Shown: positions 1 to 8,661, numbered from the stretch's first letter. The stretch is DNA of 12,197 nucleotides from an uncultured Actinomycetes bacterium (GCA_937888775.1 CALAQT010000235.1:1-12197), one strand, 5' to 3'. The notes: generated by a model from the sequence alone, not told the origin. Numbers and translations are program-made.

Positions 1-47
1 ACGAGATATTGGCGTGACTGGAGTTCAGACGTGTGCTCTTCCGATCT
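1..47 (+). other. Illumina adapter read-through (sequencing artefact)
   Basis: Bases 1-7 match the 3' end of the P7 flow-cell primer, bases 8-13 (ATTGGC) are the reverse complement of TruSeq index 6 (GCCAAT), and bases 14-47 match the 34-base TruSeq read-2/index adapter that ends CTCTTCCGATCT. The match is from memory of the published adapter and appears exact. Genomic sequence starts at 48. Any reading frame crossing 1-47 is spurious, and the gene interrupted here is cut by a contig end, not by a biological truncation. Confidence 0.98.
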
Positions 48-323
48 TAGCCCGTCGGCCCGCAGGGCGGTCACTGCCAGCCGGCCGACGGGCTGGGCGT
101 CGGCGAGCTCGAGCTCGGTCCCGATCGCCGACGGACGGCGGGGGGAATCCCCGGCCACCAGGTGGGCCGCGACGATCGCTCCGGCCGAGGTGCCGACGAA
201 GTGCTCGCAGTCGCGCAGATCAAATCCGCTGGCGTCCTCGATCCCGGCCAGCAAGCCCATCATCCAGGCTTCGCCGAGCACGCCGCCGGCGCCGAGTACC
301 AGCACGTCGGGTCTAGAGCGCAT
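48..323 (-). CDS. patatin-like phospholipase, N-terminal fragment (cut by contig end)
   Basis: Ninety-two codons read leftward from an ATG at 323-321 until the adapter begins; there is no stop because the gene is cut. Two family landmarks are visible. A glycine-rich oxyanion-hole segment lies at residues 10-17 (GAGGVLGE), following the short beta strand VLVL. The nucleophile elbow GTSAG lies at 44-48, with Ser46 as the likely catalytic serine. Patatin-like enzymes are lipid acyl hydrolases that use a Ser-Asp dyad; the Asp (D-G-G/A motif) would lie in the missing part. Family members typically run to about 280-350 residues, so roughly two thirds is absent. There is no Shine-Dalgarno sequence before the ATG, but a GATAGCCT box sits 7 bases upstream, suggesting a leaderless transcript. 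The gene is divergent from the XRE-cupin regulator gene. The substrate cannot be read from this fragment. Confidence 0.85.
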
Positions 324-330
324 CAGCCTG

Positions 331-338
331 AGGCTATC
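331..338 (-). promoter_or_regulatory. putative -10 box of the patatin-like gene (leaderless)
   Basis: On the minus strand GATAGCCT contains TAGCCT, which fits the TAnnnT pattern of a sigma-70-type -10 element. Seven bases separate it from the ATG at 323, so transcription would start at or within a base or two of the start codon. No convincing -35 element is visible. It is the mirror of the box before the divergent regulator gene. Confidence 0.5.
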
Positions 339-372
339 CGGCCGCGCGCGGTCTCAGACATCGCGCCGCCGA

Positions 373-400
373 CTTGTACGTGATAGCGTACGCTTGTATG
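373..400 (+). promoter_or_regulatory. candidate operator overlapping the regulator promoter
   Basis: The -10 box lies inside a dyad, GTACG-TGATAG-CGTAC (376-391), next to a perfect 8-base palindrome GCGTACGC (386-393). A direct repeat CTTGTACG (373-380) / CTTGTATG (393-400) is spaced by 20 bases, about two helical turns. Such symmetry on a -10 element is what an autorepressing helix-turn-helix dimer would need. That the XRE-cupin protein binds here is inference. Confidence 0.4.
382..389 (+). promoter_or_regulatory. putative -10 box of the regulator-leuCD transcript (leaderless)
   Basis: GATAGCGT contains TAGCGT (384-389), a TAnnnT-type -10 element, 8 bases before the ATG at 398. The stretch before that ATG has no purine-rich Shine-Dalgarno sequence, so the mRNA probably begins at or just before the start codon. 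The same octamer occurs before leuB at 3861-3868. No clear -35 hexamer is seen. Confidence 0.5.
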
Positions 401-994
401 GCGATGGTCGTCGAACCGATCACGGGCACCCGTGCGCTGGGGTCCCGCATCCGCGCCCTGCGCGAGGCGATGGATCTGTCACTTCGGGATCTGGCGTTGC
501 GTTGCGGCGTCAGTGCGCCGATGCTCTCCCAGGTGGAGCGGGGGGAGACGAGCCCGACGCTCCAGGTCGCCACGCGCATCGCCCAGGGTCTGGAGCTCAG
601 GCTCTCCCAGCTGCTGCGCCTCGACGAACAGGGCGCGGTGACCGTTGTGCGCAAGGGTGACCGCCGCCAGGGACCTGGCCGGGGCCGTGGCCACCGCTAT
701 GAGATCCTCACCCCACCGCTGCCGGGCCAGCGCGCCGAACTCTCGCGCCATACGCTGGCGCCGGGCGCGGTCACCGGCGGACCCGGAGATCCGCCGATGC
801 ACGAGCCCGGCAGCCGGGAGACGGCGCTGGTTGCCGCGGGCAGCGTGACGCTGCACTGCGACGGCGCTGCTCACGCGCTTGCGGCCGGCGACTGCGTGAC
901 CTTCGACGCCGACCTTCCCCATCAGTTCGAGAACCCCGGAGACGACGATGCCGTCCTGCTCGCAGTCGTGAGCGCCGGCCTGCGGAGGAGCTGA
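398..994 (+). CDS. XRE-family regulator with C-terminal cupin domain
   Basis: A 198-residue transcription regulator. Residues about 14-72 form an XRE/HTH_3 DNA-binding domain: the RIRALREAMDLSLRDLA helix pair is followed by the recognition region GVSAPMLSQVERGETSPTL. Residues about 125-195 form a single cupin beta barrel (ETALVAAGSVTLHCDG, then the GDCVTFDADLPHQFEN block), which in this family binds a small effector. I start at ATG 398; an in-frame TTG at 374 would place the promoter-like dyad inside the gene. It is the first gene of the leu block: its stop is 6 bases before leuC, and the leuC ribosome binding site lies within its 3' end. Known XRE-cupin proteins (for example PuuR) control catabolic or metabolic genes in response to their pathway's metabolites. 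Control of the leu/citramalate operon and of the divergent phospholipase gene is inferred from position; the ligand is unknown. Confidence 0.9.
   Translation: MAMVVEPITGTRALGSRIRALREAMDLSLRDLALRCGVSAPMLSQVERGETSPTLQVATRIAQGLELRLSQLLRLDEQGAVTVVRKGDRRQGPGRGRGHRYEILTPPLPGQRAELSRHTLAPGAVTGGPGDPPMHEPGSRETALVAAGSVTLHCDGAAHALAAGDCVTFDADLPHQFENPGDDDAVLLAVVSAGLRRS
984..990 (+). promoter_or_regulatory. ribosome binding site of leuC
   Basis: GGAGGAG, a strong Shine-Dalgarno sequence, lies 10 bases before the leuC ATG and inside the last codons of the regulator gene. It supports the leuC start at 1001 and contrasts with the apparently leaderless regulator gene upstream. Confidence 0.75.
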
Positions 995-1000
995 CACACC

Positions 1001-2362
1001 ATGCCGAAGAGCCTGTTCGACAAGATCTGGGACGCGCACGAGGTTGCCCCGGGCCTGCTGTACATCGATCTGCACCTGGTCCACGAGGTCACCAGCCCGC
1101 AGGCGTTCGACGGCCTGCGGCTCGCGGGGCGCAACGTGCGCCGCCCCGACCGCACGCTGGCCACCGCCGATCACAACGTCCCCACCGACGGCACTCCGAC
1201 CGCCGCGCGGATCCGCGATCAGCTGTCACGCGTGCAGGTGCAGACGCTGGAGCGAAACTGCGAGGAGTTCGAGATCCCGCTGTACTCGATCGGCTCCGAT
1301 CGCCAGGGGATCGTGCACGTGATCGGCCCGGAGCTGGGGGTGACACAGCCCGGTATGACGATCGTCTGCGGCGATTCCCACACCGCCACCCACGGCGCGT
1401 TCGGTGCGCTGGCGTTCGGGATCGGGACCAGCGAGGTGGAGCACGTGCTGGCCACGCAGTGCCTCGTGCAGACCAAGCCTCGCTCGATGCGCATCCGCTA
1501 TGACGGCTCGCTCGGATTCGGGGTCACAGCGAAGGACCTGATCCTGGCCACGATCGGCCAGATCGGGGTCGACGGCGCCGTCGGCCACGTCGTCGAGTTC
1601 AGCGGCCTGGCGATCGAGGCGCTGTCTATGGAAGGCCGGATGACGATCTGCAACATGACGATCGAGGGTGGCGGTCGCTCCGGCATGATCGCGCCCGACC
1701 AGACCACCTTCGAGTGGGTGATCGGCCGTTCGGGAGCGCCGAGCCAGGTACCCGACGAGTGGCGCTCGCTGAAGACCGAGGAGGGCGCGGCGTTCGATCG
1801 TGAGCTGGCCGTCGATGCGGCGGCGCTCAGCCCGATGGTCACCTGGGGCACCAACCCGGCGATGGTGGTGTCCGTCACCGAGGCGGTGCCACAGCCGCAT
1901 AGCGACCAGGACGAGCGCGCGCTGGACTACATGGGCCTGGAGGCTGGCACGCCGATCAGCGAGCTGAAGCTCGACCGCGTGTTCATCGGCTCGTGCACCA
2001 ACTCGCGGATCGGCGATCTGCGTGCCGCCGCCGCCGTGGTCGGCGGGCGCAAGGTCGCCGACAGCGTCTACGCGATGGTCGTGCCGGGTTCGCAGCAGGT
2101 CAAGGCCCAGGCCGAGCGCGAGGGGCTCGACGAGGTGTTCAGGCGGGCCGGCTTTGACTGGCGCGGCGCCGGCTGCTCGATGTGCCTGGGCATGAACCCG
2201 GACATCGCGCAACCCGGCGAACGCGTCGCATCGACGTCGAACCGCAACTTCGAGGGTCGCCAGGGGCGCGGAGCCCGGTCGCATCTGGTCTCGCCGCAGA
2301 TGGCCGCTGCCGCGGCGATCGCCGGCCACTTTGTCGACATCCGTCAATGGGGGGATCAATGA
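1001..2362 (+). CDS. leuC: 3-isopropylmalate dehydratase large subunit
   Basis: A 453-residue aconitase-superfamily protein that, with LeuD, isomerises 2-isopropylmalate to 3-isopropylmalate through 2-isopropylmaleate. In the citramalate route the same enzyme converts (R)-citramalate through citraconate to beta-methylmalate. The start [15 protein letters not shown] is typical of bacterial LeuC. The three cysteines that hold the 4Fe-4S cluster are Cys332 (GSCTNSR), Cys392 and Cys395 (GCSMCLG); the 60- and 3-residue spacings equal those I recall for the E. coli enzyme. [14 protein letters not shown] and the C-terminal [13 protein letters not shown] motif are also present. Length is close to the usual 460-470 residues. 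It overlaps leuD by four bases (ATGA), implying translational coupling and balanced subunits. It is cytoplasmic and likely oxygen-sensitive. Confidence 0.98.
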   Translation: MPKSLFDKIWDAHEVAPGLLYIDLHLVHEVTSPQAFDGLRLAGRNVRRPDRTLATADHNVPTDGTPTAARIRDQLSRVQVQTLERNCEEFEIPLYSIGSDRQGIVHVIGPELGVTQPGMTIVCGDSHTATHGAFGALAFGIGTSEVEHVLATQCLVQTKPRSMRIRYDGSLGFGVTAKDLILATIGQIGVDGAVGHVVEFSGLAIEALSMEGRMTICNMTIEGGGRSGMIAPDQTTFEWVIGRSGAPSQVPDEWRSLKTEEGAAFDRELAVDAAALSPMVTWGTNPAMVVSVTEAVPQPHSDQDERALDYMGLEAGTPISELKLDRVFIGSCTNSRIGDLRAAAAVVGGRKVADSVYAMVVPGSQQVKAQAEREGLDEVFRRAGFDWRGAGCSMCLGMNPDIAQPGERVASTSNRNFEGRQGRGARSHLVSPQMAAAAAIAGHFVDIRQWGDQ

Positions 2363-2919
2363 AGGCGATCGAGACGATCACCGGCCGGGTCAGCGTGCTG
2401 GCCCGCGATGACGTGGACACCGATCAGATCATCCCCAAGCAGTTCCTCAAACGAGTGCAGCGCACCGGCTTTGGCGAGTTCCTGTTCTATGACTGGGCCA
2501 AGGAGCCGGCCTGGGAACTGCCGCGCAACCCGATCCTGGTGGCGGGACGCAACTTCGGCTGCGGATCCAGCCGGGAGCATGCGCCCTGGGCGCTGGAGGA
2601 CTACGGCTTCCAGGCGATCATCGCGTCGAGCTTCGCCGACATCTTCCGCTCCAACTGCACCAAGATCGGGCTGCTACCGGTGCAGCTGTCCGCACCCGAG
2701 TGCGAGGCGATCGCCCAGGCCGGCGAGGCGCAGGTTGATCTCGCCGGGCAGGAGGTTCGCTGGCCGGGTGGCAGCGCGCGGTTCGAGATCGACCCCCAGA
2801 TCAAGCACCGGCTGCTCAATGGCCTCGACGACATCGCCCAGACGCTTCAACATGGGGACTCGATCGATGCCTACGAGCGCGACCGTGAGCGATCCGGTCC
2901 GGTGACCCTCGCGCTGTGA
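2359..2919 (+). CDS. leuD: 3-isopropylmalate dehydratase small subunit
   Basis: A 186-residue swivel-domain subunit that pairs with LeuC. It shows the family's opening ([22 protein letters not shown], residues 9-30), the FGEFLFYDW segment, and the substrate-binding loop [15 protein letters not shown] at 65-79, followed by the [16 protein letters not shown] block. Length is slightly below the usual 190-200 residues. The start ATG overlaps the leuC stop and is preceded by a run of six G residues (2349-2354) that can act as a ribosome binding site. A longer reading from 2182 in the same frame lies inside leuC and is rejected. The stop TGA shares its A with the ATG of the next gene, so the methyltransferase is probably translated by re-initiation. 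Confidence 0.98.
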   Translation: MKAIETITGRVSVLARDDVDTDQIIPKQFLKRVQRTGFGEFLFYDWAKEPAWELPRNPILVAGRNFGCGSSREHAPWALEDYGFQAIIASSFADIFRSNCTKIGLLPVQLSAPECEAIAQAGEAQVDLAGQEVRWPGGSARFEIDPQIKHRLLNGLDDIAQTLQHGDSIDAYERDRERSGPVTLAL

Positions 2920-3767
2920 TGAGCTCACGCGAGTGGGACGCCGCCAGCTATCACCGGATCTCCGAGCCGCAGCTGGCATGGGCGCGCGAGCAGCTGGAGC
3001 GCCTGGAGCTCTCCGGCGACGAGACGTTGCTCGATGCGGGCTGCGGCTCAGGCCGGGTTACCGCCGAGCTGCTGGAGCTGGTGCCGTGCGGTCGGGTCTA
3101 CGCGGTCGATGCGTCCGAGGCGATGGTGCAACACGCTAGCCAGGCGCTGGACGGCCGGGCGACCGTGTTACGCCAGGACCTGGTCGAGCTCGAGCTGCCC
3201 GAGCTGGTTGACGCGGTCTTCTCCAACGCCACCTTCCACTGGATCCACGATCACGATGCGCTGTTCGCCGCCTTGGCGCGCAACATGAAGCCGGGCGGCC
3301 AACTGGTCGCCCAGTGCGGCGGGCTGGGGAACATCGACTCGTTTCGCCACGCGGCCGACGTGGTGGCCGTGGAGGAGCGCTTTGCGTCCTACTTCCGGGA
3401 CTGGCAGCGGCCCTGGAACTACGCCGATGCGCCGGAGACCGCCGAGCGTCTACAGCGAGCCGGGTTCCATCAGGTCCGCTGTTGGCTGGAGCCGCGGCCG
3501 ACCACACTTCCCGACGCGCGGACGTTCGTCTCGACGGTCTGCCTGGTGCGACACCTCGATCCGCTGCCCCCGGAGCTGCGCGAGCCGTTCGTCGAGCGCG
3601 TGCTGGCGCAGCTGGACGACTCGCGCGCCTCCCAGCCGGATGACTCGCGCGCCTCCCAGCCGGATGACTCGCGCGCCTCCCAGCCGGATGACTCGCGCGC
3701 CAAGCTCGAGGGCAAGCCGCTGGTGCTGGATTACGTGCGGCTCAACATGACCGCGCGCCGGACCTGA
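2919..3767 (+). CDS. class I SAM methyltransferase, trans-aconitate methyltransferase-like
   Basis: A 282-residue Rossmann-fold methyltransferase (from ATG 2919; GTG at 2916 is an alternative). Motif I is LLDAGCGSGR at 37-46, the acidic end of the second strand is YAVDAS (61-66), and the post-motif strand carries SNATFHWIHD at 102-111. That last segment closely resembles FANASLQWLPDH of E. coli Tam, the trans-aconitate 2-methyltransferase, and the overall length and C-terminal lid region also fit that family. It lies between leuD and leuB, touching the leuD stop by one base. E. coli Tam esterifies trans-aconitate, a by-product of aconitase. Yeast Tmt1 methylates both trans-aconitate and 3-isopropylmalate. 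A substrate among LeuCD intermediates or their trans isomers is therefore plausible but inferred. Residues 233-261 are a DDSRASQP tandem repeat absent from the Tam proteins I know. A general type-11 methyltransferase of unrelated role remains possible. Confidence 0.85.
   Translation: MSSREWDAASYHRISEPQLAWAREQLERLELSGDETLLDAGCGSGRVTAELLELVPCGRVYAVDASEAMVQHASQALDGRATVLRQDLVELELPELVDAVFSNATFHWIHDHDALFAALARNMKPGGQLVAQCGGLGNIDSFRHAADVVAVEERFASYFRDWQRPWNYADAPETAERLQRAGFHQVRCWLEPRPTTLPDARTFVSTVCLVRHLDPLPPELREPFVERVLAQLDDSRASQPDDSRASQPDDSRASQPDDSRAKLEGKPLVLDYVRLNMTARRT
3615..3701 (+). repeat. 24-bp in-frame tandem repeat within the methyltransferase gene
   Basis: Three full 24-base units (3615-3638, 3639-3662, 3663-3686) and a 15-base partial fourth (3687-3701) encode (DDSRASQP)x3 plus DDSRA. 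Units are identical except for one C/T difference in the first Asp codon of unit 1, so the expansion is recent. It inserts a charged, probably disordered loop before the final strand (GKPLVLDYVRLNM) without breaking the frame. Confidence 0.95.
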
Positions 3768-3778
3768 GGCGCCGGCGG

Positions 3779-3798
3779 CCGATCTGTTGGGGGATCGG
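3779..3798 (+). terminator. weak hairpin after the methyltransferase gene
   Basis: CCGATC (3779-3784) pairs with GATCGG (3793-3798) around an 8-base loop, just downstream of the methyltransferase stop. It has only six pairs and no T tract, so it could attenuate transcription at most. It may separate the regulator-leuCD transcript from leuB, which has its own promoter-like box. Confidence 0.2.
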
Positions 3799-3860
3799 TA
3801 TCGACGCGGTCTGATCGCCAGCGGGCGGGTAGACGGGTACACGGGCGGGCGGCCAGATCA

Positions 3861-3868
3861 GATAGCGT
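3861..3868 (+). promoter_or_regulatory. putative -10 box of leuB
   Basis: GATAGCGT, identical to the octamer before the regulator gene, contains TAGCGT (TAnnnT) and lies 11 bases before the leuB ATG, giving a transcript with almost no leader. No Shine-Dalgarno sequence precedes that ATG. The G-rich segment 3822-3853 (repeats of GGGCGGG and ACGGG) lies upstream; no clear -35 hexamer is seen. Confidence 0.45.
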
Positions 3869-3879
3869 CCCGGGCCGCT

Positions 3880-4917
3880 ATGGCCCCCAAGGTGATCCTG
3901 CTACCAGGAGACGGAATCGGCCCTGAGATCCTCGGCCCCGCGGTCGAGATCCTCGACGCGGTGGGCGCCTCGTTTCACTACGAGGAGCACGCCTTCGGCG
4001 GGGCGTCGATCGACACCCACGGAACCGCGCTGAGCGACGAGACGCTGGCGGCGTGCCGCGCCGCGGACGCGGTCCTCCTGGCCGCGGTCGGCGGCCCGAG
4101 ATGGGACACCACCGACCCTGACAGGCCGCGCCCCGAGCAGGGCCTGCTGGGGTTGCGCAAGGGCCTCGGGCTGTTTGCCAACCTGCGGCCGGTGAAGCCG
4201 TTGCCGGCCCTCTACGATGCCAGCCCGCTGAAGCGTGAGCTGATCGAAGGCACCGACCTGCTTGTGGTGCGAGAGCTGACGGGCGGCATCTACTTCGGCG
4301 AGAAGACCCGCACCAAGGACTCCGCCTCCGATGCCTGTGTCTACACGCGCAGCGAGATTGAGCGCATCGCCCGGGTCGCGTTCGGCGCCGCGCGGGCGGG
4401 TGGGCGCCGTGTCACCAGCGTCGACAAGGCCAACGTGCTGGAGACCAGCCGCCTCTGGCGCGAGGTCGTCCACGAGCTCCACGGCGTCGAGTTCCCAGAC
4501 ATCGAGCTCGAGGACCTGCTGGTCGACAACGCGGCGATGCGGCTGATCGCCGCGCCGCGCCACTTCGGCGTGATCCTGACCGAGAACATGTTCGGCGACA
4601 TCCTCAGCGATGAGGCGGCGATGCTCACAGGCTCGATCGGGATGCTCCCGAGCGCCTCGCTGGGCGAGGACGGGCCGGGGGTGTTCGAGCCCGTCCACGG
4701 CTCGGCCCCCGACATCGCTGGCACGGGGGCCGCCAATCCGCTGGCGATGTTCCTCTCGGCGGCGCTGATGCTGCGCCACGGATTCGCTATGGAAGCTCAG
4801 GCCTCGGCGGTAGAATCAGCGGTCGATCGGGCGCTGGCCGACGGGCTGCGCACGCAGGACCTGGGGGGCGACGCCACCACCGCGCAAGCCACCCAGGCAG
4901 TCCTCCAACATCTATAA
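3880..4917 (+). CDS. leuB: 3-isopropylmalate dehydrogenase
   Basis: A 345-residue NAD-dependent decarboxylating dehydrogenase. It converts 3-isopropylmalate to 4-methyl-2-oxopentanoate for leucine, and beta-methylmalate to 2-oxobutyrate in the citramalate route. The start is MAPKVILLPGDGIGPEI. Substrate-binding residues align with those of the Thermus enzyme: Arg93 (LRKGLG), Arg103 (NLRP), Arg131 and Tyr138 (VRELTGGIYFGE), Lys183 (VDKAN), and metal ligands Asp216, Asp240 and Asp244 (MFGDILSDEA). The NAD site GSAPDIAGTGAANP is intact. I take ATG 3880 as the start; an in-frame TTG at 3787 would add 31 residues unlike any LeuB and would engulf the promoter-like box. Length matches bacterial type-1 LeuB. 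The stop is 10 bases before ilvE. Confidence 0.97.
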   Translation: MAPKVILLPGDGIGPEILGPAVEILDAVGASFHYEEHAFGGASIDTHGTALSDETLAACRAADAVLLAAVGGPRWDTTDPDRPRPEQGLLGLRKGLGLFANLRPVKPLPALYDASPLKRELIEGTDLLVVRELTGGIYFGEKTRTKDSASDACVYTRSEIERIARVAFGAARAGGRRVTSVDKANVLETSRLWREVVHELHGVEFPDIELEDLLVDNAAMRLIAAPRHFGVILTENMFGDILSDEAAMLTGSIGMLPSASLGEDGPGVFEPVHGSAPDIAGTGAANPLAMFLSAALMLRHGFAMEAQASAVESAVDRALADGLRTQDLGGDATTAQATQAVLQHL

Positions 4918-4922
4918 GGGAG
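4918..4922 (+). promoter_or_regulatory. ribosome binding site of ilvE
   Basis: GGGAG (within AAGGGAG) ends five bases before the GTG at 4928 and directly follows the leuB stop. It decides the GTG start, since no ATG in frame lies close by and the protein from GTG begins as IlvE proteins usually do. Confidence 0.7.
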
Positions 4923-4927
4923 CAGTC

Positions 4928-5877
4928 GTGGAACAAGCGGACCTCATCTGGCACAACGGAGAGCTCGTTGCCTGGGAGGACGCCAAGGTCCACGTACTGA
5001 CCCATGGTCTGCATTACGGCACGGGGGTGTTTGAGGGCGTGCGTGCCTACGAGACGCCGCAGGGAACCGCGATCTTCCGCAATCGCGACCACCTCCAGCG
5101 CCTGCTCGACTCAGCCGAGCTCTACTACATGCCGGTTCCCTATTCGCTGGCGGAGCTGCAGGCCGCCACCCACGAACTGATCGCCGCCAACGAGCTGCGG
5201 GAGTGCTATATCCGCCCGATCGTGTTTCGTGGCTACGGGCAGATGGGCCTGTATCCGCTCGATTGCGATGTCGACGTGGCGATCGCGGCGTGGCCCTGGG
5301 GGGCCTATCTGGGCGAGGAGTCAAAGCTCCAGGGGATCCGCGCCAAGGTCTCCAGCTGGCGGCGGATCCCCCACGATGCGTTGATCCCCCAGGCCAAGGC
5401 CTCCGGTCAATACCTCAACAGCGTGCTGGCCAAGATCGAGGCGTCCAAGGCCGGCTATCAGGAGGCGATCCTGCTCGACGCGCAAGGGTTCGTGTGCGAA
5501 GGCTCGGGGGAGAACATCTACACGGTGCGCGACGGTCAGATCCTGACCCCGCCGCAGACGGCCGGGATCCTGGACGGCATCAGCCGCAAGTCGATCATCA
5601 AGATCGCCCGCGATCTCGGCTACGAGGTCGTCGAACGCAACATCGCCCGCGCGGAGCTGTATCTGGCCGAGGAGGTCTTTTTGTCTGGCACGGCCGCGGA
5701 GCTGGTGCCGGTGCGTGAGATTGACGACCACCTGATCGGCGCGGCCAAGACCGGCGAATCCGCCGGCGCCGGTCCGATCACGCTGGAGATCCAGCGCGTG
5801 TTCGACGATGCGCTGCACGGTCGCGACCCCCGCTACGTCGACTGGCTCGATGTGGTCAAAGTGCCTTCCAAAGCGGC

Positions 5878-5881
<4 letters not shown>
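4928..5881 (+). CDS. ilvE: branched-chain amino acid aminotransferase
   Basis: A 317-residue fold-type IV PLP aminotransferase that makes the last step to leucine, isoleucine and valine, using glutamate as amino donor. The opening IWHNGELVAWEDAKVHVLTHGLHYGTGVFEGVRAY pattern is classic for IlvE. The PLP Schiff-base lysine is Lys157 in IPQAKASGQYLNS. EGSGENIY (the cofactor-binding Glu loop) and the LSGTAAELVPV segment near the C terminus, which binds PLP phosphate, are present. Length (about 300-320) is normal for the short bacterial form. It starts at GTG behind a good ribosome binding site and overlaps cimA by four bases (ATGA), so product of the citramalate branch and the final transaminase are co-produced. 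Confidence 0.97.
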
Positions 5882-7478
<1,597 letters not shown>

Positions 7479-7482
<4 letters not shown>

Positions 7483-8612
7483 CCGATCAACAGGTCATCG
7501 AGGCGGCGGGCGACACGATCCCGCTCGCCCAGCCGGTGTTGGGCGCTGCCGAGGAGGAGCGGGTCCTGGCCGTGCTGCGCTCCGGGCGGCTTTCGCTGGG
7601 GCCGCTGCTGGCGCAGTTCGAGTCGGCCTTCGCCGCGCAGGTCAACGCCCTGCACGCGAGTGCGGTTTCGAGCGGCACGGCAGGACTGCACCTCGCGCTG
7701 AGGGCGGTGGGGGTCGTGGACGGGACCGAGGTGGTGACCAGCCCGTTCTCGTTCGTCGCCAGCGCCAACGTGGCTCTCTACGAGCGTGCCCGGCCGGTGT
7801 TCGCCGACATCGACCCCGTAACGCTGAACCTGGACCCCGACGCCGCTGCTGCCGCGGTGACCGAGCGGACCGCCGCGCTGCTGCCAGTGCACGTGTTCGG
7901 CTATCCGGCCGACCTGCCGGCGCTGGAGCGGATCGGGCTGCCGATCGTGGAGGACGCCTGCGAGGCGCTCGGCGCCAGCTACGCCGACGGCAGACCGGTG
8001 GGCGGCCGCGGGCATCCCGCGGTGTTCGGCTTCTATGCCAACAAGCAGCTGACCACCGGCGAGGGCGGCATGGTCACGATGTCGGCGCCGGCGGTCAAGC
8101 AGCAGATCGACTCGGAGCGAAACCAGGGCCGAGCCCCGGACATGGGCTGGCTCGATCATGACCGTCTCGGGTTCAACTACCGGCTGTCTGACATCGCATG
8201 CGCGCTCGGGCTCGCACAGCTCGAGCGTCTGGACGAGATGCTCGCCGGTCGCGCCCGCGTCGCCCAGCGCTACCGCGAGGCGCTGGGGGCCGTGGAGGGT
8301 CTCACGCTGCCGTGTGAGGACGCCGGCGGCAACCGGCGGGGCTGGTTCGTGTACGTCGTCCAGCTGCCGCATGGCGTCGACCGCGACGACACGGTGCGGG
8401 CCCTGGCCGGACGCGGGGTGCCGAGCAAGCCGTACTTCCCGGCGATCCATCTGATGAGCTACTACCGGGAGCGCTTCGGCCACCGCGAGGGCGAGTTCCC
8501 CGTATGCGAGGACGTCGCCGCGCGGTCGATCGCGCTGCCGTTCTTCCCGCAGATGAGCGACGGGCAGGTGGAGCGGGTGGCTCACGCGCTGAGCGACGTG
8601 CTGGCCGGCTGA
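7479..8612 (+). CDS. DegT/DnrJ/EryC1/StrS-family PLP aminotransferase
   Basis: A 377-residue fold-type I PLP enzyme of the family that transaminates keto-sugars on nucleotide carriers (for example ArnB, WecE, DesV). PLP-binding features are VSSGTAGLHLAL (residues 68-79), TSPFSFVASANV, the Asp of VEDACEALGASY, and the Schiff-base Lys189 in FGFYANKQLTTGEGGM. The SERNQGRAPD and FNYRLSDIACALGLAQL blocks and the VPSKPYFPAIHLM segment are typical. Length is normal. It starts at GTG overlapping the cimA stop (GTGA), so it is translated as part of the branched-chain operon, although no sugar or cell-wall gene is adjacent. Its substrate is not evident; a nucleotide sugar is the family default. A role in amino acid synthesis would be novel and is not claimed. 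Confidence 0.92.
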
Positions 8613-8654
8613 CGTTCCCGCGGTACGTCGACCCGCCCGCCCGGCAGGGGGCCC

Positions 8655-8661
8655 GTACTAT
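8655..8661 (+). promoter_or_regulatory. putative -10 box of argH
   Basis: GTACTAT contains TACTAT (8656-8661), close to the sigma-70 -10 consensus, nine bases before the argH ATG, with no Shine-Dalgarno sequence between. A TCGACC at 8628-8633 matches four of six -35 positions, but the 22-base spacing is too long to be convincing. It suggests argH starts its own, nearly leaderless transcript. Confidence 0.5.

Noticed and set aside
374..397. TTG at 374 as the regulator start
   Set aside because: It would place the -10 box and dyad in the coding region and add eight residues without family support; ATG 398 fits the leaderless pattern.
324..397. Leucine leader peptide, T-box or other attenuator before the regulator-leuCD block
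   Set aside because: The 74-base divergent intergenic region has no run of Leu or Ile codons and no room for a T-box; the transcript seems to start at the regulator ATG.
14..660. Forward reading frames starting at 14 and 31 near the left end
   Set aside because: Both begin inside the Illumina adapter, run antisense to the patatin-like gene, and the longer one continues out of frame through the regulator. Their composition is Arg/Ser/Pro-rich without any family motif.
2182..2358. Upstream extension of leuD into leuC
   Set aside because: The added segment is Arg-rich and unlike LeuD. The ATG at 2359 overlaps the leuC stop, follows a G-rich ribosome binding site and gives the normal protein.
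3787..3879. TTG at 3787 as leuB start
   Set aside because: LeuB proteins begin a few residues before the VILLPGDGIGPE motif; the extra 31 residues have no match and cover the promoter-like box.
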